Assembly (NCBI GenBank): GCA_035291605.1
Contig: DATDRS010000067.1
Location: 1 to 14,777 of the forward strand
Reading direction: 5' to 3'
Length of the DNA stretch: 14,777 nucleotides
Source of the DNA: DATDRS01 sp035291605
GTDB lineage: Bacteria > Chloroflexota > Anaerolineae > Anaerolineales > UBA6663
A model generated the notes under the pieces. That model saw only the letters and a list, made by a program, of their open reading frames with translations, was not told the origin of the DNA and made no database searches. Made by a program: the position numbers and the translations under genes. Shown piece after piece: positions 1 to 8,143 of the stretch; positions within the stretch are counted from its first letter, which is position 1; each line of letters begins with the position of its first letter.

Positions 1-680
1 TGCATCACTACAAACTGGGACGTACCCACTGCCAGTTCCGCGAGGACATCCTCATCCCCTACGAGCCGTTCTGCGGCGTGATGGGCGTGGCCCCCAGGGA
101 GCCGGGGCGGCTCAACACGATCCCCCCACGCGAAAACGCGGGCAACATTGACATCCGCCACCTCACGCCTGGTGCGCGGGTGATGTTCCCGGTGCTGGCC
201 CCTGGCGCGCTGTTCTCGTGCGGCGATTGCCACTCGGCCCAGGGCGACGGCGAAGTCAACGGCACGGGCATCGAAACGCCGATGACGGTGAGGCTGCGCT
301 TGAACCTGCTGAAAGGTGTGAAGACCCCTGAACTGCGCTTCGTTACCCCGGCCCGCCAGAAACTCACCGTCGCCGACGCGGGCGGGTACTTCGTCACCAC
401 CGCGCACGGGCCGGACCTGTTCAAAGACGCCCAGCAGGCCATGCGCTACATGATTGATTACCTGTCCTCCGAGCATAACATGACGCGCGAGCAGGCTTAC
501 TGCCTGTGCGGCGCGGCGGTGGATCTGAAGATCAGCGAGATCGTGGATGCGCCGAACTGGATCGTCTCGGCCTATCTGCCGTTGAGCCTCTTCGTCAAGA
601 AGGCCGCCCCCCAACGCGCGGCTGCCAAAGCAAAGCCGAAGGCGAAAGCCAAGACCACGAGAAAGTTGAGGAAGAAGTAG
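1..680 (+). CDS. Acetamidase/formamidase family protein, C-terminal part (5' end cut by window)
   Basis: Members of the FmdA/AmdA family hydrolyse formamide or short amides to ammonia and the acid in the cytoplasm. The open frame enters the window in phase at base 3 and stops with TAG at 678-680, giving about 225 visible residues. The family is usually about 300-450 residues, so the N-terminal part lies outside. Visible landmarks are the segment PYEPFCGVMGVAP, the glycine/proline stretch with PRENAGNIDIRHL, and the family core CGDCHSAQGDGEVNGTGIE, with the His/Asp/Glu residues expected at the metal/active site. The ATG at 78 lies inside this conserved region and is not the true start. The last ~27 residues form an Ala/Lys/Arg tail unlike the rest of the protein. 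A strong terminator follows. Family assignment is confident; the exact amide substrate cannot be read from sequence. Confidence 0.88.
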   Translation, partial: HHYKLGRTHCQFREDILIPYEPFCGVMGVAPREPGRLNTIPPRENAGNIDIRHLTPGARVMFPVLAPGALFSCGDCHSAQGDGEVNGTGIETPMTVRLRLNLLKGVKTPELRFVTPARQKLTVADAGGYFVTTAHGPDLFKDAQQAMRYMIDYLSSEHNMTREQAYCLCGAAVDLKISEIVDAPNWIVSAYLPLSLFVKKAAPQRAAAKAKPKAKAKTTRKLRKK

Positions 681-712
681 AACAGCTCGTAATTTGAGAG
701 GGCTGTAAGAAC

Positions 713-749
713 AGGAGGGTCATCCGGGTGGATGGCCCTCCTTCTATTC
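713..749 (+). terminator. Intrinsic terminator after the formamidase gene
   Basis: A 13-bp stem (713-725 with 730-742, one G-U wobble) closes a 4-base loop GGGT and is followed by the pyrimidine-rich tail TTCTATTCC. It lies 32 bases after the formamidase stop and well before the next start, so it should end that transcription unit. Confidence 0.75.
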
Positions 750-877
750 CCCGCGGTAGCCTTGGAGGTAAAATACCTCATGCGCTCTCTAGGATGTTTC
801 GCAGGTGGGAGCGTGTAAAAATTTGTGCAGATGCTGGATCACTGGCTTTGCACAGAAAGACCATCGAGGAAAAGGAT

Positions 878-2236
878 ATGTCACGTTTTCGCATTGATCG
901 TCTACTCGTGGTGTCGGTGATTGGATTCTTATTGAGCGCCTGCGCCTCGGCGGCGACTGAGCCGCCGACAAGCGCGCCGACGGTTCCCCTTTCAACGCAA
1001 CCTCTGTCCACTCAACCGCCGCCCTCGCCCACGAGTGTCCCCCCGACCTCGGCCCCCGGGGCCAGCCCAACCCCGGCAGCCGCCGAAGCCACAATCGCCC
1101 CGCCAACCCTGGCGCCGGCCGCCAACCCTATCGCGCGCCTAGCCGCGGGCCAGCCGGTCACGATCACCACCATCCATATGCTCGACGCGAACACCGGCTG
1201 GGCTACGGGGGGCGCGGCGATTGTCGGGGATCACGTCCTCCACACGGCGGATGGGGGAAACACCTGGAAAGACGTCACCCCGCCCGAACCCGCGTCCGCG
1301 CCCGAAAGCCCCAGCCGGGCCATTGGGTTCTTCATGGACACAAACACTGCCTGGGTCGCGTACAACTACTTCAACGTGGGCGGCGCTGCGGCGGCTGGAA
1401 CGGTCTGGCGCACCGCCGACGGCGGGCAGACGTGGCAGGCGGGCGCGCTCATCAACTGGGCGGATGCGGGCGATTATTTTGATCCGACCGACATGCAGTT
1501 CCTGGATGCTCAAAACGGCTGGCTGCTTGTCCATCTCGGCGTGGGGATGAGCCACGATTACGTGGCGCTCTTCCACACCACAGATGGCGGCCTCAACTGG
1601 GAGCGCACGGTTGACCCGCTGCTGAACAACTTGCAGATGAGTTGTGAAAAGACAGGCATGGTGTTCGTAGACTCCCAGACCGGATGGGTGACCGGCGATT
1701 GCCATGGCGTTGCGCCCGGCGTGTTCTTGCAAACCACGCGCGATGGCGGCCAGACGTGGCAAACGCCCGAACTCCCCCCGCCCGCCGATCAACCCGACCT
1801 TTTCAAGCAGGACACGGTGGGTTGCGGGACCTATGATCCCGCCCCGCACGCGTTGGTCGTCCGGTGCGTCCACTTCACCGAGGACCCCATTCGCACGGAG
1901 AGTTTCCTGTACACCACGGCCGACGGCGGCCAGACGTGGCAGCCCCTATCTCTGCCCATCGCCTCGGCGTCGGTCACGTTCCTGAACCCGAATGTAGGCT
2001 GGGCCACAGGCACGCCCGACCCGAACAACCCAACCGCTTCGCGCGACATTTATCAGACTTCGGATGGCGGCAAGACATGGGCCAGGGCAGGGACGGTCGC
2101 GTGGAGCGGCGCGTTTGACTTCGTCACCGAGCAACAAGGTTGGGCGATTGCTCAGGCTGGAGAGGCGCTTGCGCTCGTCGCCACGACCAACGGCGGCCGG
2201 AAGTGGCAGTTGATTAGCGCGCAGATTTCCCCTTGA
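878..2236 (+). CDS. Secreted lipoprotein with seven BNR/YCF48-like beta-propeller repeats
   Basis: The start is placed at ATG 878, preceded by GAGGA at 866-870. From here the protein opens with a short basic N-terminus, a hydrophobic stretch and a lipobox LSAC ending at Cys22, so it is probably exported and lipid-anchored. The frame is open further upstream to 728, but those residues do not look like a protein start. Residues ~25-85 are a Pro/Thr/Ser/Ala-rich linker. The rest carries seven Asp-box-type motifs (x-DGG-x-TW or variants) near residues 122, 178, 233, 285, 345, 392 and 435, spaced about 43-60 residues. This fits one blade each of a seven-bladed propeller. Such propellers occur in sialidases, in the YCF48/HCF136 photosystem assembly factors and in many bacterial surface proteins. 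The catalytic arginine triad of sialidases is not evident, so a binding or scaffold role is more likely. Its partner is unknown. Confidence 0.85.
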   Translation: MSRFRIDRLLVVSVIGFLLSACASAATEPPTSAPTVPLSTQPLSTQPPPSPTSVPPTSAPGASPTPAAAEATIAPPTLAPAANPIARLAAGQPVTITTIHMLDANTGWATGGAAIVGDHVLHTADGGNTWKDVTPPEPASAPESPSRAIGFFMDTNTAWVAYNYFNVGGAAAAGTVWRTADGGQTWQAGALINWADAGDYFDPTDMQFLDAQNGWLLVHLGVGMSHDYVALFHTTDGGLNWERTVDPLLNNLQMSCEKTGMVFVDSQTGWVTGDCHGVAPGVFLQTTRDGGQTWQTPELPPPADQPDLFKQDTVGCGTYDPAPHALVVRCVHFTEDPIRTESFLYTTADGGQTWQPLSLPIASASVTFLNPNVGWATGTPDPNNPTASRDIYQTSDGGKTWARAGTVAWSGAFDFVTEQQGWAIAQAGEALALVATTNGGRKWQLISAQISP

Positions 2237-2245
2237 CAGCCGTGA

Positions 2246-2251
2246 TAGAAT
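2246..2251 (+). promoter_or_regulatory. Possible -10 box (TAGAAT) for the metG leader RNA
   Basis: TAGAAT lies 6 bases before the ATG at 2258, the same geometry as the better TATAAT boxes before the genes at 6517 and 11082. No good -35 lies about 17 bp upstream. A perfect TTGACA (2233-2238) is present but only 7 bp away, overlapping the stop codon of the lipoprotein gene. Transcription from here would run through the leader ORF and hairpins to the terminator at 2384-2415. Confidence 0.35.
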
Positions 2252-2257
2252 AACAGC

Positions 2258-2353
2258 ATGAGCAACACGCAGTTTGTTTCGTTCTCGATGTTGATGCGCC
2301 GCCCGCCGAAGCGAGGCCGGAGCCGAGGCTCCGCTCCCGCGTTGGCCGGTTAA
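2258..2353 (+). CDS. Possible 31-residue leader peptide upstream of metG
   Basis: ATG 2258 to TAA 2351-2353 encodes 31 residues. The first half is hydrophobic or neutral with methionines at 1, 11 and 13. The second half is very basic (R14, R15, K18, R19, R21, R23). There is no Shine-Dalgarno, but the ATG sits where a leaderless transcript from TAGAAT 2246-2251 would begin. The stop codon lies in the bulge of a hairpin (2344-2372) just before an intrinsic terminator. That arrangement is reminiscent of an attenuator leader peptide. It could equally be a chance ORF within a structured leader RNA. I do not recognise the peptide, and three methionines are suggestive but not diagnostic of methionine sensing. 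Confidence 0.35.
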   Translation: MSNTQFVSFSMLMRRPPKRGRSRGSAPALAG

Positions 2354-2415
2354 ACGCGCAGCGCGTCCGGTCACGGCAGTTATAACCGTCAGCCTCGGCT
2401 GGCGGTTTTTTGTTT
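2318..2415 (+). promoter_or_regulatory. Structured leader before metG, with possible alternative pairings around a terminator
   Basis: Three hairpins lie in a row. Hairpin A is CGGAGC-CGAG-GCTCCG (2318-2333). Hairpin B pairs 2344-2349 with 2367-2372 and 2354-2358 with 2362-2366, with a TTAA bulge. The terminator hairpin spans 2384-2407. Segment 2321-2330 (AGCCGAGGCT) is an exact 10-base reverse complement of terminator segment 2391-2400, so A and the terminator can pair in a mutually exclusive way or kiss through their CGAG and CTCG loops. A second competitor is ACGG 2373-2376 with CCGT 2386-2389. This is what a riboswitch or attenuator would look like. The ligand or signal is unknown, and I see no match to SAM or T-box consensus elements. 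Confidence 0.5.
2384..2415 (+). terminator. Intrinsic terminator in the metG leader
   Basis: CCGTCAGC (2386-2393) pairs with GCTGGCGG (2398-2405), one G-U wobble, around the tetraloop CTCG. The stem is extended by two A-T pairs and is followed directly by TTTTTTGTTTG. It can end read-through from the lipoprotein gene or a short leader RNA starting near 2258. Confidence 0.75.
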
Positions 2416-2429
2416 GCTCCCACCCAACC

Positions 2430-2463
2430 CCGGTAGGAGCGTTCAGTTGGATGCCCCTACCGG
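2430..2463 (+). repeat. 8-bp inverted repeat just upstream of the metG -10 region
   Basis: CCGGTAGG (2430-2437) is repeated inverted as CCTACCGG (2456-2463) with an 18-base spacer. It sits between the leader terminator and the metG -10-like box, so it could be an operator or a leader hairpin. It has no T-run, so it is not a terminator. Confidence 0.45.
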
Positions 2464-2473
2464 ATGGGGTCAT

Positions 2474-2500
2474 GATAAAATCACGCACCTTGAGGAGACA
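2474..2500 (+). promoter_or_regulatory. Candidate metG -10 box and ribosome binding site
   Basis: GATAAAAT (2474-2481) resembles a -10 element about 25 bases before the metG ATG. TGAGGAGA (2491-2498) is a good Shine-Dalgarno sequence 7 bases before ATG 2506, which fixes the start. No convincing -35 is visible at normal spacing, so the promoter part is tentative while the ribosome binding site is solid. Confidence 0.4.
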
Positions 2501-2505
2501 CTGAC

Positions 2506-4293
<1,788 letters not shown>

Positions 4294-4302
4294 GGCAGGT
4301 TG

Positions 4303-6324
4303 ATGCGTTTTGACCGCATAGGGGCCATTGCCGCAGGGCTGATCCTGGCCGGCGTGGCGCTCGGACTGCGGCTGTACCGCTTTGAGTGGCCGCATACCTC
4401 TGCGCTTGACGCCCTGCAGGCCGGGACCTTGCCGCCTGGCCTGCACTGGGATGAGGCCTACAACACCCTGGCGGCCCTGCGGCTGTGGCGGGAAGGCGGC
4501 TTTGAGCCGTTCATCCGCATTGACCTGGGCCGAATGCCTCTGCACATTTACCTCACCACGCTGATTTTTGCGTTGTTCGGCCCTATCACGGTGGGCGGAC
4601 GCATGGCCGCCCTCATCCCCGGCCTCCTCAACCTGCTCATCATCGGCGTGCTTGCCCGCGCTCCTTTCAGAGACAACCTGTCGGAGACGGAGCAGCGCAA
4701 CCTCGCCTGGCTCGTCACCGGGCAGATGGCCGTCACCTACTGGTTCGTGCACACCAGCCGCATAGGGATGGAGCACTCGACGATGGCGTTTTACTCCACC
4801 CTGGCGCTGATCGCCCTGTGGTGGGCCGTCCGCGCCCCGACGTTCGGGCGAGCCGGGCTGGCCGGGGCGGTTCTCGGCCTTTCCATCTACACCTACCCCG
4901 CGGCCTATGTGCTCCCCATCGCGGCGCTGGGCATCCTCGCCCACCATGCGCTGACGCAACGCCCACCCCGCCCGGTGAGGCTCAGATTCGCGCTGGCCTA
5001 TGCGCTCGGCTTCTGCCTGGTCTTGCTCCCGTTCATCCTGTTTTTCATCCGCTATCCGGAGTGGGTGCTTGATCGTCCAAGCGGGGTGCGCGTCGCACCC
5101 GCCATGATCGGTCCCAATGTCATCAACGCGCTGACCGGCTTTGTATGGCGTGGGGACTACAACACTTCATACAACTTGCGAGACCGCCCCTTCTTCGACC
5201 CGTTTCAGGCGGCGCTCTTTCTCCTCGGCGTGGCCATTTGCCTGAGGCGCATCCGCCAGTCCGCTTATGCCTTTGGTCTCATCTGGTTCGGGGTTATGCT
5301 GTTGCCTCAGGTCTTCAGCGAAGCGCCGCATTTCGCTCGCAATGCAGGCGCGACGGTTCCGGCGGTCTTCATAGCGGCCATTGGCGGCGCAGCCGTCTGG
5401 CGTTGGGTTGAGGCTCGCGCCCGGTCGGCGGTGCTGCCCGCCGTTGCCTTCAGCGGGTTGACATTGGTGAGCGCGGGCCTGACGGCGCGTGACTACTTCA
5501 TCCGCTGGCCCCAGGTGCCGGACTACCTGCCCACCTTTCGAGCCGCCGAGCGCCTGGAGGCCGAGTTGGCCCTTCAAGCGCCTCGTGAGCCGGTGCGCTA
5601 TCTCTCGCCTATCGACTCGGGCATCCCCACCGTCCGGTTCATCCTTGACGATCACCCGGAAACACAGGTTGAGTCTTTCAACGGACGAGAGTGCACCGTG
5701 TTGCCGCCCGTCGAACGCGGAGCCCGTTATTTCATCACGGCCTACGAGGACACGCGCACTCTCGGCTGGCTGGGGCGCATGTATGGCTCGAGGTTGTCCG
5801 TCAAAAGTTACGCGGCCAACGGCTTTGAATTGGTGAAACAAGTGGATGTGCCCGCCGGACAAGCGCCGGTTCTTCCGGTGGAGAGCCTGCGAGTCCCTGA
5901 CCAGCGCCTGGGCGATCTTGTTCAGCCTTTGGCGGTGATGGTTCCTGCGCAGACCATAACAACGCCGATAGCGGAACTCCCGGTCACGCTGATCTGGAAA
6001 GTCACCGGGCAGACCACCGAAGACCTGACTTTAGGGCTGTATCTATTCGGGCCCAATCTTCCGGAAGCAGGCGTGCAGATGGCGGCGCAGTTGGATCGTC
6101 AGCCCTGTGCCGCCTCTCACCCCACCTCGCGATCGTTGCCGGGTGAATGGGTCGTCGAAGAGCGCCGCCTGGCCTTAGCGCCTGATCTGCCGCTCGGCCG
6201 CTATACCCTGGCCCTGGCGTTGTATCGCCAGCCCAGTTTGGAACGCTTGCCCGTGACGGATGCTACGGGCGCGCCTCTCGGGGACACAGTGAATCTGGCC
6301 GAGATACAGGTGGCCGGGCCTTGA
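4303..6324 (+). CDS. GT-C family membrane glycosyltransferase (PMT/ArnT-like) with C-terminal beta-rich domain
   Basis: The start is placed at ATG 4303, with GAGG at 4292-4295 overlapping the metG stop; a TTG at 4300 would add one residue. The 673-residue protein has a first membrane helix (residues ~6-24), then an extracytoplasmic loop with the acidic pair D50-E51 in HWDEAYN. This is the position of the catalytic acid in polyprenyl-phosphate-sugar-dependent GT-C enzymes. RMPLHIYLTT and HTSRIGMEHS follow, as in PMT_2 proteins. About ten hydrophobic segments run to residue ~400. The segment ~405-520 looks soluble. Residues ~525-673 form a beta-rich domain with LIWKV, PGE and LPLGRY motifs, also found in the protein at 8144. 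It probably transfers a lipid-linked sugar onto an envelope glycan or protein outside the membrane. The acceptor and sugar are unknown. Confidence 0.8.
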   Translation: MRFDRIGAIAAGLILAGVALGLRLYRFEWPHTSALDALQAGTLPPGLHWDEAYNTLAALRLWREGGFEPFIRIDLGRMPLHIYLTTLIFALFGPITVGGRMAALIPGLLNLLIIGVLARAPFRDNLSETEQRNLAWLVTGQMAVTYWFVHTSRIGMEHSTMAFYSTLALIALWWAVRAPTFGRAGLAGAVLGLSIYTYPAAYVLPIAALGILAHHALTQRPPRPVRLRFALAYALGFCLVLLPFILFFIRYPEWVLDRPSGVRVAPAMIGPNVINALTGFVWRGDYNTSYNLRDRPFFDPFQAALFLLGVAICLRRIRQSAYAFGLIWFGVMLLPQVFSEAPHFARNAGATVPAVFIAAIGGAAVWRWVEARARSAVLPAVAFSGLTLVSAGLTARDYFIRWPQVPDYLPTFRAAERLEAELALQAPREPVRYLSPIDSGIPTVRFILDDHPETQVESFNGRECTVLPPVERGARYFITAYEDTRTLGWLGRMYGSRLSVKSYAANGFELVKQVDVPAGQAPVLPVESLRVPDQRLGDLVQPLAVMVPAQTITTPIAELPVTLIWKVTGQTTEDLTLGLYLFGPNLPEAGVQMAAQLDRQPCAASHPTSRSLPGEWVVEERRLALAPDLPLGRYTLALALYRQPSLERLPVTDATGAPLGDTVNLAEIQVAGP

Positions 6325-6502
6325 GAGGATTCACTCGCGCCTCTGGGAGCGCCCAATGCCTGATGCCGGGTCACTGGGGGCCTCGGGGCAAGGGGTGGCA
6401 GAGAGGATCGCCCCTGCTCCGTACTCTCGGTCACTTCTTCTCCTTTGGGGTGGGCATGCTTAGTTCAGGCGCAGCAAAGGCCGAAAAGGTTGCCGCGAAT
6501 GC

Positions 6503-6508
6503 TATAAT
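6503..6508 (+). promoter_or_regulatory. Consensus -10 box (TATAAT) for the second glycosyltransferase cluster
   Basis: A perfect TATAAT ends 8 bases before ATG 6517, so transcription would start at or within a couple of bases of the start codon. No Shine-Dalgarno fits between them. This indicates a leaderless mRNA. No -35 is seen at 16-18 bp; TTGCCG lies only 7 bp upstream. The preceding 6325-6502 stretch holds no gene I can support. Confidence 0.65.
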
Positions 6509-6516
6509 GCGCGCCG

Positions 6517-7956
6517 ATGTCCGAAACAACGGTACAGGAGAACAAGGGGACAGAAGCAAAGAGCACCGCTGCCCCCCTGCTCCTTTTCTCTCCTGCCATC
6601 TGGCTCGGCCTCACCGTCGCCGCCTACCTCACCATTGGCGTCCTCTATGCCTTCCGGACGCCCGCCTGGCAGGTGCCGGACGAACCGGCGCACTACAACT
6701 ATGTCCGTCATCTCGTCGAGCAGCGCGCTTTTCCGGTCCTCCAGCCTGGCGATTACGACCAGAGCTATCTTTCCAAATTAACCGGCGAGGGATTTCCCCC
6801 CTCCCTGCCGATTGACGCCGTCCGCTACGAGGGGCATCAGCCCCCGCTGTATTATCTCCTTGCGGCGCCGGTCTTTTCTGCGACCGACGGGAATCTGGTC
6901 AGCCTCCGGCTATTCTCCCTGGTCCTCGGCGGCGGCGTCATCCTCTTCACCTATTTCCTCGTCCTCGAAGTTTTTCCCGGCGCGACGGTCCTCGCCCTCA
7001 CCGCCGCCGGGTTCGTCGCCTTCGTGCCTCAACACGTGGCGATGATGGCTGGAGTGAACAACGACTCGCTGGCGGAATTGCTGATGGCTTATGGCCTCTG
7101 GCGTATCCTCCGCCTTCTCAAGGCCTCTCCTGCGGGGTTTGGGGTTTGGGATTTGGGATTTACCCTGGGCCTCGCCTTCATTACTAAAACGACTGCCTAT
7201 CCTCTGGCTGCAATTGCGGGTGTCATGCTCCTGCTCAAGGCCCGGCGTGAGTCTTGGAATAAACGCCAACTCGTTACGGCCTTACTGATGACTTTCCTCC
7301 CCGCCCTCCTGCTCGGCGCCCTCTGGTGGGGCCGCAACCTGGCCGTCTACGGCGGCGTGGATATCCTCGGCCTGCAGCGCCACAACGCCATCGTCGTCGG
7401 CCAGGCGCGCACGGTTGAATGGCTCGCCCAATATGGCTGGGCCGGGTATACCCGGCAGTTCATCACGACCACCTTCCAAAGTTTCTGGGGCCAGTTCGGC
7501 TGGATGGGCGTAGTAATGGATCAGCGCGTGTATCTCGCGCTGCTGGCTTACAGCCTCTTGATCGTCATCGGCTTTGTCGGCGCGGCGGATCGTCGGCGGC
7601 GCGCGCGAGACCTGACGCGGGAACAGGGGGACGCGATAGCGCTTTTGACCATCACTCTCCTGCTTGCCATCGCGCTTTACCTGTATTACAACCTGACCTT
7701 TGTCCAATTCCAGGGGCGCTATCTCTTCCCGGCGCTGCCCGTTATCGCTCTCGGCTCAGCCATCGGCCTCCGCCAGTGGGCCGCGTGGTTCACCGCAATA
7801 CTTAACACGCCATACGCAACACGCCATACGCCATACGCCTCACTCCCCGCACTCCGCGCTTTACCCTCCACCCTCCCCCTCCTCCCCATCGCCCTCACGG
7901 CCTTCCTCGACCTCTTCGCCCTCTACCGCTTCATCGTCCCCGCCTTGGTCCGCTGA
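6517..7956 (+). CDS. DUF2142/GT39-like multi-spanning membrane glycosyltransferase
   Basis: The 479-residue protein begins with a polar N-terminus (1-20) and a first membrane helix (~28-47), then the loop signature VPDEPAHYNYV with D55-E56 and H59. This is typical of DUF2142 and related GT-C proteins, where the acidic pair is the presumed catalytic site. YEGHQPPLYYLL follows, the usual second conserved loop that ends in PPLYY. About ten further hydrophobic segments run to the C-terminus, and there is no large C-terminal soluble domain, unlike the two neighbouring glycosyltransferases. The start is chosen at ATG 6517 because a TATAAT box lies directly upstream. The gene contains two 7-bp tandem repeat tracts (7138-7161 and 7804-7838) that add short low-complexity segments without breaking the frame. 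It is tightly followed by the remnant at 7958. The function is probably lipid-linked sugar transfer; the acceptor is unknown. Confidence 0.78.
   Translation: MSETTVQENKGTEAKSTAAPLLLFSPAIWLGLTVAAYLTIGVLYAFRTPAWQVPDEPAHYNYVRHLVEQRAFPVLQPGDYDQSYLSKLTGEGFPPSLPIDAVRYEGHQPPLYYLLAAPVFSATDGNLVSLRLFSLVLGGGVILFTYFLVLEVFPGATVLALTAAGFVAFVPQHVAMMAGVNNDSLAELLMAYGLWRILRLLKASPAGFGVWDLGFTLGLAFITKTTAYPLAAIAGVMLLLKARRESWNKRQLVTALLMTFLPALLLGALWWGRNLAVYGGVDILGLQRHNAIVVGQARTVEWLAQYGWAGYTRQFITTTFQSFWGQFGWMGVVMDQRVYLALLAYSLLIVIGFVGAADRRRRARDLTREQGDAIALLTITLLLAIALYLYYNLTFVQFQGRYLFPALPVIALGSAIGLRQWAAWFTAILNTPYATRHTPYASLPALRALPSTLPLLPIALTAFLDLFALYRFIVPALVR
7138..7161 (+). repeat. Heptamer tandem repeat (TTTGGGR)3 plus TTT inside the DUF2142-like gene
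   Basis: TTTGGGG, TTTGGGA, TTTGGGA and a trailing TTT follow each other exactly. Three 7-mers make seven codons, so the frame is kept. The repeat encodes FGVWDLGF at about residue 208 of the 479-residue protein, in a cytoplasmic or loop-like position between hydrophobic segments. Confidence 0.8.
7804..7838 (+). repeat. Five tandem heptamers (AACACGC/CATACGC) inside the DUF2142-like gene
   Basis: The units read AACACGC, CATACGC, AACACGC, CATACGC, CATACGC, so 14-bp and 7-bp periods are both exact. The tract encodes a segment NTPYATRHTPYA near residue 430, between two hydrophobic segments. It differs in sequence from the TTTGGGR tract of the same gene but has the same 7-bp period. A C-rich stretch follows. 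Confidence 0.85.
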
Positions 7957-7957
7957 C

Positions 7958-8140
7958 ATGCGCCCGCGTTTGCCCTGTCACGCCATCATGATCGCTATGG
8001 CGCTTCTGGCTGCGGCCCTCCACCCATTCACTCTCGCCCGGAGCAGGTTAAACGGAGATGAGGGGGTCGGCCTATGCCACTCCAGCCTACCCTGGTCAGC
8101 CCTCTGGGCGTATCCGGTAGATGTGAGCCTCGTCAAGTGA
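7958..8140 (+). pseudogene. Truncated remnant of a GT-C glycosyltransferase (first 60 residues only)
   Basis: ATG 7958 starts one base after the upstream stop (TGACATG) and the frame ends with TGA at 8138-8140. The 60-residue product aligns without gaps to the start of the next gene's protein. Both have a first hydrophobic helix, an acidic motif at D34-E35-G36 and SSLP at 42-45. The remnant stops exactly where the full-length protein continues into D59-PHP and the second helix. It therefore keeps only the first membrane segment and the catalytic-loop start of a protein of about 500-600 residues. DNA identity with the neighbour looks modest, so it is an old decayed paralogue rather than a recent tandem copy. 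A translated mini-protein cannot be excluded, but it could not be a working glycosyltransferase. Confidence 0.7.
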
Positions 8141-8143
8141 AGT

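Noticed and set aside
769..818. TAAAAT box followed by a 12-codon ORF at 780
   Set aside because: It is geometrically similar to the leaderless starts, but there is no -35, the ORF is very short, and no structure supports attenuation before the lipoprotein gene.
728..877. Extension of the lipoprotein frame upstream to 728
   Set aside because: A lipobox signal peptide starts correctly at ATG 878 with GAGGA in front. The upstream residues overlap the terminator region and do not resemble a protein N-terminus.
6333..6425. Imperfect hairpins after the first glycosyltransferase stop
   Set aside because: The stems contain bulges and no T-run follows, so an intrinsic terminator cannot be claimed.
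6321..6815. 164-codon plus-strand ORF overlapping the start of the DUF2142-like gene
   Set aside because: It overlaps a better-supported gene that has a perfect -10 box and family motifs. Its own protein shows no domain.
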